From an uncultured Bacteroidia bacterium (GTDB taxonomy: Bacteria > Bacteroidota > Bacteroidia > Bacteroidales > Prolixibacteraceae): a DNA stretch of 64,000 bases. Within the stretch, counting starts at the first letter, position 1. Each line of letters starts with the position of its first letter. Where the stretch lies: positions 1 to 64,000 of the forward strand of contig CAIXZH010000035.1 in the NCBI GenBank assembly GCA_903923905.1. Reading direction: 5' to 3'. This document shows positions 44,680-54,600 of this stretch, one piece after another. The translations under genes were made by a program, and so were the position numbers. The notes below the pieces were generated by a model. It was not told the DNA's origin. It saw nothing but the letters and a program-made list of their open reading frames with translations, and searched no databases.

Positions 44680-44919
44680 ATGGGCAGACCACCTACCAGA
44701 GCAAAAGAATATCGGGATGGCTTTTATATTGAAGTTCGCAATAAAGGATCGCTAACTGGAATAAAGATTATCCGGAAGAGTAAAGATGAGATGATGCAGG
44801 CCATTAAAGAATATGAGAAATCGAAAGAGGTCATTATTCTTGGTGAATCAAAAAATGGTAAATGGGCCAACAAACCTGAAACTTATCAGAAGGTTGATTC
44901 CATCGAACACAATAGTTAA
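44680..44919 (+). CDS. Small conserved protein with MGRPPTRAKEYRDGFYIEVRNKG start
   Basis: About 79 residues, no named family that I recognise. It is basic and lysine-rich, with no membrane segment: MGRPPTRAKEYRDGF, then IEVRNKGSLTGIKI, a charged helix (KSKDEMMQAIKEYEKSKEVI) and a C-terminal GKWANKPETYQ. The frame stays open upstream to 44506, but that extension is Cys/Ser-rich, lies over the leader hairpin and looks non-coding. I therefore place the start at 44680. It stands between araB and the APC permease with its own promoter. Confidence 0.6.
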   Translation: MGRPPTRAKEYRDGFYIEVRNKGSLTGIKIIRKSKDEMMQAIKEYEKSKEVIILGESKNGKWANKPETYQKVDSIEHNS

Positions 44920-44968
44920 TAAGTCACTGAATCGAATACCTCTTTGTAGTATTCTCTAAATCCCCCAG

Positions 44969-46531
44969 ATGAGAATTTTTAATTTATTTATTACCAAGCC
45001 TTTGGATCAGCTAATGCGCAATGCCAAGGAAGAGTCAGGCATGAAAAGGGCGCTTAGTGCGACTAATCTTACTACTCTGGGTATTGGCGCTATTATAGGT
45101 GCTGGAATATTTGTTTTGACAGGACAAGCTGCGGCTCAATATGCCGGACCTGCCATTGTTATTTCATTTATCATTTCAGGTTTTGCGTGTTTGTTTGCCG
45201 GACTTTGTTATGCAGAATTTGCCTCTATGATCCCCATCTCAGGGAGCGCTTATACTTATGCCTATTCCACTCTGGGAGAGTTTGTTGCATGGATTATCGG
45301 ATGGGATCTTATTTTGGAATATTTATTTGCAGCATCTACCGTTTCGGTTGGATGGTCCGGGTATGTGGTTAGTTTTCTAAAAGATTTTGGAATCTTTATC
45401 CCTCCTCAATTTACTGCCGCATGGCACACCGTACTGGTAGACATTCCAAATATCGGATGGAAACCGCTTACCGATCAGCTGGCGGCAAACCTGACATCTA
45501 CTGGCGTTATCGTTGACCATTTGCCTCATATCACCGCAGTTTTAAATCTTCCAGCCATGTTTGTTGTGGCAGCTATTACTGTTTTACTGGTTATCGGAAT
45601 TAAAGAATCTGCCAGCTTTAATAACGTGATGGTGATGATTAAGGTATTTGTGATCATCCTTTTTATTGGCATCGGATTTTTCTTTATCAATAAGGTAAAC
45701 TGGCATCCGTTTATTCCCCCAAATACAGGTGTTTGGGGTCATTTTGGCTGGAGTGGGGTACTTAGGGGTTCGGCTGTAATCTTTTTCGCATATATCGGGT
45801 TTGATGCAGTTTCAACGGCTGCCCAGGAAGCGAAAAACCCCCAACGCGATATGCCGATCGGAATTCTGGGGTCACTCGGGATTTCAACTGTTCTCTACAT
45901 ATTGGTCGCTATTGTTTTGACCGGTATTGTAAGCTATACCTTTCTGAATGTTGCCGATCCGATTGCAGTTGGTGTCGATGCTATGGGGAAGGGGCTTTTC
46001 TGGTTGCGGCCAATTATAAAAATAGCTGCCATTGCCGGTCTTAGCTCAGTTATCCTGGTGATGATGCTTGGTCAACCGCGGATTTTTTATGCCATGGCAA
46101 AAGATGGATTACTCCCTTCCCGCTTTGCAAGAATTCATCCCCGGTTTAAAACTCCTTATTACAGTACCATTGTGACTGGTTCAGTAGCTTTTATTTTTGC
46201 AGGCATCCTCCCAATTAATATTCTGGGAGAACTCGTTTCGATAGGCACACTTCTGGCTTTTGCTATCGTATGTATCGGGATCATATTTTTAAGAGTTAAA
46301 AGGCCTGATCTAAAACGACCTTTTAAAACCCCCTTTGTCCCTCTTGTACCAATTCTTGGGGCCCTAATTTGTATGATTCAGATGTATTCACTTCCATTGG
46401 ATACATGGCTCCGATTGATTATCTGGATGGCGATTGGCCTGGCGATCTACTTTACTTATGGTGTTCATAACAGTGAGATGAGAAAACTTCATGCCCAGGA
46501 GAAGCCGGATAAAGAGCAGATAGCAGGTTAA
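44969..46531 (+). CDS. APC-family amino acid permease (cationic amino acid transporter type)
   Basis: A 520-residue inner-membrane protein with about 12 helices. The N-terminal ALSATNLTTLGIGAIIGAGIFVLTGQAA and GSAYTYAYSTLGEFVAWIIGWDLILEYL are typical of CAT-type APC permeases, and the central FFAYIGFDAVSTAAQEAKNPQRDMP block is diagnostic. The substrate is not readable. It lies 49 bases after the small protein gene, on the same strand. Confidence 0.88.
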   Translation: MRIFNLFITKPLDQLMRNAKEESGMKRALSATNLTTLGIGAIIGAGIFVLTGQAAAQYAGPAIVISFIISGFACLFAGLCYAEFASMIPISGSAYTYAYSTLGEFVAWIIGWDLILEYLFAASTVSVGWSGYVVSFLKDFGIFIPPQFTAAWHTVLVDIPNIGWKPLTDQLAANLTSTGVIVDHLPHITAVLNLPAMFVVAAITVLLVIGIKESASFNNVMVMIKVFVIILFIGIGFFFINKVNWHPFIPPNTGVWGHFGWSGVLRGSAVIFFAYIGFDAVSTAAQEAKNPQRDMPIGILGSLGISTVLYILVAIVLTGIVSYTFLNVADPIAVGVDAMGKGLFWLRPIIKIAAIAGLSSVILVMMLGQPRIFYAMAKDGLLPSRFARIHPRFKTPYYSTIVTGSVAFIFAGILPINILGELVSIGTLLAFAIVCIGIIFLRVKRPDLKRPFKTPFVPLVPILGALICMIQMYSLPLDTWLRLIIWMAIGLAIYFTYGVHNSEMRKLHAQEKPDKEQIAG

Positions 46532-46577
46532 ATATTTGTTTTTAAGTCTTTAAGCATAAAATCAAAATTATTTTGTA

Positions 46578-48413
46578 ATGAAGATTCTACTGATGTTTGT
46601 CATTTGCGTGCATGCAATTTGCGCTCAGGCAGGTAATCTGCACAAGATAAAGCTTTATGAACCAATTGTTCCCAATAAAATCTCCGATAAGTTTGTACCT
46701 GCTAATTTCCAGGAGATCTCCGGATTTTTAGGTTATCGGATGAATGTAAATCTGGAAAAACGTTTATTGAAAATCGACTCCACAACCATATTATCCGGAT
46801 TCAGAAAACGACCCGGGTCCCAGGTTTGGTTAGGAGAACATGTAGGCAAATTCTTATTTTCCGCCTCCAATTCATACAAATATTCTAATGACGCACGGTT
46901 AAAAAAATTGACTGACGGTATTGTCAAACAATATATTGCCTGCCAGTTGCCAGATGGCTACCTGGGAACTTACCTCCCGAAGGATTACTGGACTGAATGG
47001 GATGTCTGGGCTCATAAATATGCAATCATCGGATTGCTGAACTATTATTCTATAACAGGCAATCAACCTGCACTCACCGCTGCAAAAAAAGTTGGAGATC
47101 TGATGTGCAGAACTTTTGGAGATGAACCCGGAAAGCGGGATATTATCCTGGCAGGTGATCATGTTGGTCTGGCTCCCGGAAGCATTCTTGAACCAATGGC
47201 CGATCTGTACCGATATACAGCCGATAAGAAATACCTTGATTTTTGCGAATATATCCTTCGGGCCTTTGAACATTCAAATGGGCCAAAAATCATCAGCGGG
47301 TTGGAAAAATACGGAAAAGTGACCAAAGTGGGGGATGCAAAAGCATATGAAATGTTATCATGCTTTCTGGGTATTTTGAAGTATTATAAAATTACCGGGA
47401 ATACCAGGTATCTGACTCTGCTTGAAACGGCCTGGAACGATATTCGCAACAACCGGTTGTATATTACCGGAACCTCCAGTATTGAAGAATGTTTTCAGGA
47501 AGATGGTGTCATGTCGGCTGAAAATAAAAATAAGATGGGAGAGGGGTGTGTAACTACCACCTGGTTGCAGTTCAATCTTCAGCTTCTGCAGATTACCGGT
47601 GATCCCAAATATTCTCAGGAACTGGAACGGACAGTCTATAACCATCTTTTTGCCGCTGAAAATCCGCAGACCGGGTGCGTGAGTTATTATACCGCTTTAC
47701 AAGGGGCCAAACCCTATAAATGCGATCAGGGATTTTCCTGTTGTCTGTCCAGTATTCCCAGGGGAATTTCACTGATACCTGACCTTATATGGGGTAAAAT
47801 AAATGGCGTCTTTTCTATTCTGATGGTGGAATCAGGAGTCGTGACTGATACCATTGTGGCTCATGATAATTCAAGGATAGCTTTGAAAGTCGAGTCTTCG
47901 ACCAATTTCCCATTGGAAGGAAGCGTGACTTATACCATTCAGCCCTCCGCCGCCAAGATATTTGCAATGAACTTCAGGGTTCCCGAGTGGGCGAAAAAAT
48001 ATACGGCTACCATTGGAAGGCAAATTTACCGGGGTATTCCCGGAAAATTATTAAAAATAGAGCGGAAATGGAATACAAAGGAAGTTGTGAACATTTCATT
48101 CGAAATTCCGGTTGAGGTATTATCAGGAGGCAAATCATATCCTGGAAACACTGCCTTTAAAAGAGGGCCCCAGGTTTTGGCTGTTGATAAGGACTTAAAT
48201 GGCGCATCATACTCATTGAAGGAGCTGATTGTCCTGAAAGAAAAAGTAAAATTGACCGATGCCAGTAAGATGTTACCCAAGGATTGGAGTTGGCAGCAGG
48301 CCTATTCGGTAACGATGCTGGCAAATCTGAAACCAGTAAATGTTATTCTGGTCCCATTTAGTGAGGCCGGTCAAAAAGGGAGCGAAATTCTCACCTGGAT
48401 TGGATCCAAATGA
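46578..48413 (+). CDS. GH127/GH146-type beta-L-arabinofuranosidase
   Basis: A 611-residue exported hydrolase with a signal peptide (MKILLMFVICVHAICAQA). The body is an (alpha/alpha)6 barrel of the DUF1680 family: QLPDGYLGT, GDHVGLAPGSILEPM. The zinc-linked catalytic centre of GH127 is visible as E322-x-C324 in GEGCVT and the cysteine pair C388-C389 in FSCCLSS; in this family a cysteine acts as nucleophile. It would release L-arabinose from arabinofuranosides, matching the upstream ara operon. Confidence 0.86.
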   Translation: MKILLMFVICVHAICAQAGNLHKIKLYEPIVPNKISDKFVPANFQEISGFLGYRMNVNLEKRLLKIDSTTILSGFRKRPGSQVWLGEHVGKFLFSASNSYKYSNDARLKKLTDGIVKQYIACQLPDGYLGTYLPKDYWTEWDVWAHKYAIIGLLNYYSITGNQPALTAAKKVGDLMCRTFGDEPGKRDIILAGDHVGLAPGSILEPMADLYRYTADKKYLDFCEYILRAFEHSNGPKIISGLEKYGKVTKVGDAKAYEMLSCFLGILKYYKITGNTRYLTLLETAWNDIRNNRLYITGTSSIEECFQEDGVMSAENKNKMGEGCVTTTWLQFNLQLLQITGDPKYSQELERTVYNHLFAAENPQTGCVSYYTALQGAKPYKCDQGFSCCLSSIPRGISLIPDLIWGKINGVFSILMVESGVVTDTIVAHDNSRIALKVESSTNFPLEGSVTYTIQPSAAKIFAMNFRVPEWAKKYTATIGRQIYRGIPGKLLKIERKWNTKEVVNISFEIPVEVLSGGKSYPGNTAFKRGPQVLAVDKDLNGASYSLKELIVLKEKVKLTDASKMLPKDWSWQQAYSVTMLANLKPVNVILVPFSEAGQKGSEILTWIGSK

Positions 48414-48484
48414 TGATAAGATTGTAATTTTATATAGGCAAGGCAACCTTAAAAAAGTTGGTAAATGATAATTTGTTGGAATAA

Positions 48485-49090
48485 ATGATAATACGAAAGA
48501 AGTTTGGTTTTGAAGGCGCACATATAGTGAGGGATTGCAGTTCTGATCGTTGCAGGCACAGTATTCACGGGCACTCCTATATTGTTGAGGTATTCTTCAC
48601 TTCAAATGGATTGGATAATGGTGGTATGGTCATGGATTTTGGTTTGATGAAGGGACCTATCAAAAACTTTATAGATTCATTTGATCACGCTTATTCGCTG
48701 TGGAACAAAGAGGAACAGGAATTTAAGGAATTTATGAAAAAACAGAGTGAAAGATGGGTAGAAATGCCGGTATCTCCCTCAGCAGAAATGTATTCCCTGA
48801 TGTTTTTCTTTGTGATTGACAAAATCATTTCCCAAACGGTTTTTAACAATGGTGAAAAACAAGTCAGGCTTCGTTCCGTAAGAGTTCATGAAACTGCCTC
48901 CGGTTATGCAGAATCATTTGCAGAAGATCTGACATATTGGAATTTTACCTTAGGTGATATCATTTTTTCGGATAAAGTAGTCTCTGAATGGAAGGATTCC
49001 CAGATGTATGAAAAATTAAAAAGAGGCGATTTTTTTATTAATCCGAAGGTAGAGCTGAAATATCATCAGGATGAGCACGATAATCATTGA
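48485..49090 (+). CDS. queD: 6-carboxytetrahydropterin synthase (QueD-like)
   Basis: Converts dihydroneopterin triphosphate to 6-carboxytetrahydropterin on the way to preQ0 and queuosine. The 201 residues exceed the E. coli enzyme. Zinc ligands are H13 and the H28-G-H30 pair in SIHGHSY. The catalytic cysteine is probably C23, with four instead of three residues to the HGH motif. VHETASGYAE is the C-terminal catalytic block. It overlaps queE by 20 bases. QueC is not encoded in the window. Confidence 0.87.
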   Translation: MIIRKKFGFEGAHIVRDCSSDRCRHSIHGHSYIVEVFFTSNGLDNGGMVMDFGLMKGPIKNFIDSFDHAYSLWNKEEQEFKEFMKKQSERWVEMPVSPSAEMYSLMFFFVIDKIISQTVFNNGEKQVRLRSVRVHETASGYAESFAEDLTYWNFTLGDIIFSDKVVSEWKDSQMYEKLKRGDFFINPKVELKYHQDEHDNH

Positions 49091-49829
49091 AGGGAATCCG
49101 AAATTTAAAAAGTCTGTGACTGATCCGGGGCAGACTTTGGAAATTGCTGAGTTTTTTTGTGATACGATTCAGGGTGAGAATTTTATTGGCTGGCCAGCTG
49201 CTTTTTTGCGGGTTCAACACTGCACCCAGTCCTGTATTTTTTGTGATACAACTGAAATTTGGAGGCATGGGAACCCTTATTCCTTTGATGAGCTGTTCGA
49301 TTTAATGGATCAGGCTGATCTACAGCGTAAATTCAGGAAGGGACAGCGTTTGGTCCTCACCGGAGGATCACCTGTACAGCAGCAGGATAAGCTTATATTC
49401 TTTTTGAATGAACTGATTTTAAGGTATGGTTTTAAACCCTACATTGAGATTGAGAACGAGGCAACCTTGATGCCAAAAGAAGGATTAATTGAACTGATTG
49501 ATTGTTGGAACAACTCCCCTAAACTAAAGAACTCCTATAATCCAAGAGATTTTCGGTACCAACCCGACATTCTTAAAAAGCTTGCTTCGTTAAAAAATTC
49601 ATGGTTTAAATTTGTGGTATCCTGTGAAGAGGACTGGGAGGAAATAAAAAAAGATTTTCTGGATACCCATTTGATCATTGAAAGTCAGATTGTCCTGATG
49701 CCGCTCGGAGCCTCCAGGTCTGAATTGGAGAAATACAGGGAGCTGGTTTTGGATATTGCAATCCGTGAAAATGTCAGGTATTCAACACGTGAGCATATTG
49801 TATTGTGGGATAAGAAGACAGGAGTTTAA
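49071..49829 (+). CDS. queE: 7-carboxy-7-deazaguanine synthase (QueE-like, radical SAM)
   Basis: Radical SAM enzyme acting directly after QueD. The 252 residues carry the 4Fe-4S cluster motif C51-x3-C55-x2-C58 (CTQSCIFCD). An N-terminal FFCDTIQGENFIGWPAAFLRVQHC block and VLTGGSPVQQQ (the GGE/GGxP SAM region) are typical of QueE; the C-terminal FKFVVSCEEDW is also seen in the family. It starts inside the queD coding end and is followed by a terminator. Confidence 0.86.
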   Translation: MSTIIIEGNPKFKKSVTDPGQTLEIAEFFCDTIQGENFIGWPAAFLRVQHCTQSCIFCDTTEIWRHGNPYSFDELFDLMDQADLQRKFRKGQRLVLTGGSPVQQQDKLIFFLNELILRYGFKPYIEIENEATLMPKEGLIELIDCWNNSPKLKNSYNPRDFRYQPDILKKLASLKNSWFKFVVSCEEDWEEIKKDFLDTHLIIESQIVLMPLGASRSELEKYRELVLDIAIRENVRYSTREHIVLWDKKTGV

Positions 49830-49879
49830 GCACAACTCTTTTTATTTTCATTATCCGGAGGATTGGCCTTTTCAAGCAG

Positions 49880-49910
49880 AGAGGAGGATCCCTTTCGGTA
49901 ATCCTCCTCT
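49880..49910. terminator. Hairpin between queE and the susD gene
   Basis: AGAGGAGGAT (49880-49889) and ATCCTCCTCT (49901-49910) form a perfect 10-bp GC-rich stem with an 11-base loop. It lies between two convergent genes. T-runs are weak on both sides, so termination is inferred from the position. Confidence 0.6.
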
Positions 49911-49981
49911 TATACTGGAACTAACTATGAAATAGAAGGTCTCAAAGCGTGCTCGATTTACTCTTTATGATTCCACCTAAT

Positions 49982-51658
49982 TTAGTAGGGCAATCCGGTT
50001 CCTTGCAGAAGCCACATTTTTGAATAATTGTGATCTGCATTCTGGCCAACAGGTACGTAGACAGTTGCCTGAAGTTTGGCAACGGCTGCATTGTAATTCA
50101 CCAGATAATTAGGATCTAAATTTGGAGACGGGTACATAAAACGCAATGGTGTTGCTGCTCCATATTGAGTAACAGGACCTGTCTTAAGAACAGGAAAACC
50201 AGTTCTCCGCCAGTCAAACCACGATTCTACATTTAGCCAAAGAGCTACCCATTTCTGTCCGATAATCCGTTCAAGCTTATTGGTTGCACTGGTGTAACTG
50301 ACCTTTGGATTGTTGTAGTAGGTCGTAAAACTAAATCCATTGGCACCGTCGGTGATACCCCATCTTTTCAGGGAAGCAGTAATGCCATTAATGTAATGAG
50401 TCTCCGGACCGGAAGTTGCAAAACCGCCACGTTGAGCTGCCTCAGCCAACAGAAATTCGACCTCACTATCAGTCATTAAATCCATTCTGATGTATGGATC
50501 GCTATTCAGACGATACCGTCCATGGAGGAAGGAGATCCAAGGGCTTTTTTCAGGATTTAGCGGAACCGGTGCAGTTCCCATATTATAGGTCGTCAGATTA
50601 ACAATCGCCAGATTCTGTGGTATTCCCACAAAAAGAGAGGTGTCGAGTGCAAAATTTGTAGTGGGGGTGTAGATAACAGCCTGTGTTTCACCGAATAGAT
50701 TCGTGAAATTTTTAGTGGTTGTTGTTAAAACCGTACCATCCCATTTTTGATTCACCGGAAGTGTCCAACGATACAACCGTGGATCTTTTCTTGATTTAAG
50801 GGTGTCAACTATTGTTTTGCAGGGCTTGGTCAGGAAGTTTGGATTAGCCGTGTTCAATAGTCCACCTGCGTAGGAAGTTGGTGCCGATGTTCCAAGATAA
50901 GGAATGAAAGCCTCGTCAGCAACACTGGCGAAAGCATTTGGAGCAGCAGCATTAAATTCACCAATTACATCCACCGCGATAGCAGTCATATCAGCTGTTT
51001 TATTGATTAACCTCATTGCAAAGCGCATCCGGAGGGAATTGGCAAATTTACGCCAGCTGGCAGCATTCCCTTTATACAATATATCGGCAGTTGCGCTGAT
51101 TCCAAAGGCAGATATTCCCGGATCAGCCAAAATATCATCGGCAGTTTTTAAATCAGCAAGGATCCCTTTGTAGATCGTCTTTTGATCGTCGTAGACCGGG
51201 AAATAGGTGCCGGCTGAGGCCATCATACTTTGGGAATAAGGTGCATCTCCGAATAAATCGGTTACCATACCAAAATTAAATGACTTTAATATCAGGGATA
51301 TGGCTTCAAAAAGCTTATTTCCACTGGCTATAGCATTGTCATGGATAATTTTGATATTTCTCAGAGCGTCATACTCTGCTGACCATGATGAAGGGTTCCA
51401 CTGCATCTGGTTTACCTCTCCGGCGCCTTGATTGGTGCCGACCTGATTATACTGCATGGCAGCTGAAACATCTGAACCAACATCTCCTAATGCGGCATAT
51501 GTTTTTCCTGTTTGAACCAGTACGTATGTCAGAATATAATTGGAAGAGACATTTACAGGGCTGTTCGGATTCACATTAAGCTCAGTAAGTTTCTGACATG
51601 AAGTCATCTGAAATATTAAGGTTAATGCAATGATTATTTTTATTTTGATTGTTTTCAT
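49982..51658 (-). CDS. SusD/RagB-like nutrient-binding lipoprotein
   Basis: About 558 residues of the SusD-like_2 type. A signal peptide leads to the lipobox QMTSC, so it is anchored at the outer membrane facing outward, where it captures a ligand for its SusC partner. Blocks such as AEAAQRGGFA, KRWGITDGANGFSF, RIIGQKWVALWLNVESWFDWRRTGFP are typical of the family's C-terminal region. I chose the ATG at 51658; an upstream ATG at 51682 overlaps the susC end. The ligand is unknown. Confidence 0.88.
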   Translation of the reverse strand: MKTIKIKIIIALTLIFQMTSCQKLTELNVNPNSPVNVSSNYILTYVLVQTGKTYAALGDVGSDVSAAMQYNQVGTNQGAGEVNQMQWNPSSWSAEYDALRNIKIIHDNAIASGNKLFEAISLILKSFNFGMVTDLFGDAPYSQSMMASAGTYFPVYDDQKTIYKGILADLKTADDILADPGISAFGISATADILYKGNAASWRKFANSLRMRFAMRLINKTADMTAIAVDVIGEFNAAAPNAFASVADEAFIPYLGTSAPTSYAGGLLNTANPNFLTKPCKTIVDTLKSRKDPRLYRWTLPVNQKWDGTVLTTTTKNFTNLFGETQAVIYTPTTNFALDTSLFVGIPQNLAIVNLTTYNMGTAPVPLNPEKSPWISFLHGRYRLNSDPYIRMDLMTDSEVEFLLAEAAQRGGFATSGPETHYINGITASLKRWGITDGANGFSFTTYYNNPKVSYTSATNKLERIIGQKWVALWLNVESWFDWRRTGFPVLKTGPVTQYGAATPLRFMYPSPNLDPNYLVNYNAAVAKLQATVYVPVGQNADHNYSKMWLLQGTGLPY

Positions 51659-51671
51659 GGTAAATCTACTT

Positions 51672-54600
51672 TTAAAAATCAAAGTTTAACTTAAATCCTA
51701 ATGAACCTGTCCAAGGCATCATGTTGTAATATTCAACACCTTGTGTCCAAGCGCCGTTGTTGGCTTTATAGGCTCTTTCTGGATCAACATGAACGCCTGC
51801 TTTGGTCCACTCAAGTATATTTGTCGCAACAATTGAAACAGAAGCCTTCTGAATGCTGATTTTCTGCATCAGTTTTTTGGGCAGGTGATAGGTAAAGGCA
51901 ACTTCTCTCAGTTTAACAAAAGTTGAGCTGTAAATTGATCTGTCGGCAAAATACCTGTTGGTAGCCTGATTGGCATTGAATGGATCTAGCCAAACTGTTG
52001 AAGTCAGGGCACCTAAATTCTCTTTATAGGTTGTTACTCCGCCTACTACACTTTGAATCACGCCGGGATTAAAACTTGCATCTGCCATACGGGGACTCCC
52101 TGTGGGCCAGGCATTAAATCCACCTAATTCAGGAAGACGGCCTCCAACCCAATTTCCGAAGAAATGATTTGGATTAGCTTTGATCTGAGCTACGATATCT
52201 GAGCTCTTATCATAAGCTGCACCACCCATAGTATCCCAGTTAACACCATTATTATTCATAAACATCCTTGTCTCTGAATAAAATTGGCCACCCTGATCCC
52301 ATTCGACATTGGCATATAATGAAAAGGCCTTATAGGTGAAGGTCGGTTGAAAAGCGAGGATAAAATCCTGATTTGAGTTTCCAACTTTGACCATGTGTGC
52401 AGGTGTATTATCATTTTGGTATTTTCCGGCAGCAGAAATAACAGGATAATTATAATAGGGAGAAGTCTTATCAGTTACTTTTAGCATAGGATTTTCCCAG
52501 ATATCGCCGATTTTACCACCTTGATAAGTCCGGAGACTCCCTCCCTGAACGTCAAAGAAATCAACGTTGGTTAGTCCGGGGGCAAGTTTTTGTAAATAGG
52601 TGAGGGTTCTGGTGAAATTAAAGTTCATATCCCATTTGAAATCTCCTGCAATAATGGGAGTTGTTGTCAAACCAATTTCCCAACCTTTACTCTCGATGAG
52701 ACCTGTATTGATTAATTTACTGGTAGCACCTGATTCAACAGGAGTGGAAATACTGAGCACTTGATTTTTGTTTTGAACATCATAATAGGTTGCGTCAAAA
52801 CCAAGGCGGTTATTGAAAAATTTAAATTCAGTTCCAATTTCTTTGGAAATTGCCTGTTCAGGTTTCAATGTGGGATTCTGAAGACCACCACCCATGTACA
52901 TTTGCATTGAGGAACCCCAGTTATTGCCAACAGAATAAACCTGGTTTAAAGCGTAAGGACTGGTGTCACTACCAACCTGAGCAACACCGGCGCGAACTTT
53001 TGAGTAGGTGATCCATTTGGGCATTGTAAACATCACTGATGGAAGCAAGCTTAAGGACACCGAAGGATAGAAATACGACCTGTTTGCGGCAGGCAGTGTG
53101 CTTGACCAGTCATTCCGGGCGGTTACATCAACATAAGCCATCCCTTTATAATCCACTGATCCCATTCCATAAACACTGTAAATAGCTTTCTGTGCCCAGG
53201 AACTGGTATAGGTTACCTGACCCGGAATACCATTGGAGATGGCGTACAGGTTTGGGATAACAAGCCCGGCAGCTGTATTGTCCTGAGATCTGTTATAAGT
53301 ATACATTCGGTTGGCGCCGAGAAGGCCATTAACGGTCCAATCCGAATTAATTTTCTTCTGGTAGGAGAGGGTTAGTTCAAAATTGGTCTCCTTTCGGTAC
53401 ATGTTCACAAGATCGTAACCTCCGGTTACCTGACTATAGGTACTAAAGCCTTTTTTGGATTCTCTCCCTTCGGTATAAGCATCCCGTGTAAAACGCCCCA
53501 TCATACTTAAATCTTTAGTCAACTTCCAGTCCAACTGAACTTTGCTTATCAGCCTGTCGCGCTTAAACGCATTGGTATTCTCGTAGGCAACAAAGTAGGC
53601 ATTATTCTGCTTTGGAGCGTTTGTAAGCTGCTGAAGACCGTCCATTCCAGGCATCCAGTATTTTTTGAGTTGTCTGATATCAACCTGAGCTCCCTTTTCA
53701 TAAAGGCTTCTGATTACGTCACTGCGATCATCCCCGTTTACACTTGGACGGTTTCCCGAACCGGACTCGTTCCAGTTAACGTTAAACGTAACCGAAAGTT
53801 TATCCGAAAGTTTATGCATGGTATTCAGACTTATGGTACTCCTGGTCATATCGGTATTTGGGATCATCCCGGTATTTCTCATGTCACCAAGCGATAACCT
53901 GAAAAATCCTTTCTCAGAATTCCCGTTAAGGGATACATTATTTGTTACGGTAGATCCGGTATTCATAAAGTCTTTAATCCTATTTTTGTATGAAACCAGA
54001 GGTTTTGCAACACCGCCTGTGTTCCACTGAACCCAGTTATTGCCCACATCTAGCTGAGGACCCCACGACTCATTGTCTCCTTCACTGAACAACGCCGCGC
54101 CACCTTTACCGGTAGCAAATTTTGTTTGATAAGGATAAAAATCGTAAGGAACATCATAAACCATTGAAGAATTTACAGAAACTCCAATACCTTTTCCTTT
54201 GGCACTTGACTTTGTAGTGATCAAAATCACCCCATTGCCGGCCCGTGAACCGTATAATGCAGCGGCACTTGCCCCTTTTAAAACAGAAACGGTCTCTACG
54301 TCATCGGGATTTAAATCCGAAATAGCGTTACCCATATCTGCTCCCTGGTAATAATTATTCATCTGGTTAGCAACCGGAACCCCGTCAATGACAAACAGAG
54401 GCTGATTGTCATTACTCAATGACTTGGCACCTCTGATGATGATATTAACCGATGATCCAACTGTTCCGTCCATTTGCGATATCCTAACCCCTGTTACTTT
54501 ACCCTGAAGTGAATTCAGAATATTGCTCTGCGGTGTTTCTGTCAGGGCCTCTCCTTTAACTTCTCCTACGGAATAACCGAGAGCCTTTTTCTCGCGCTTA

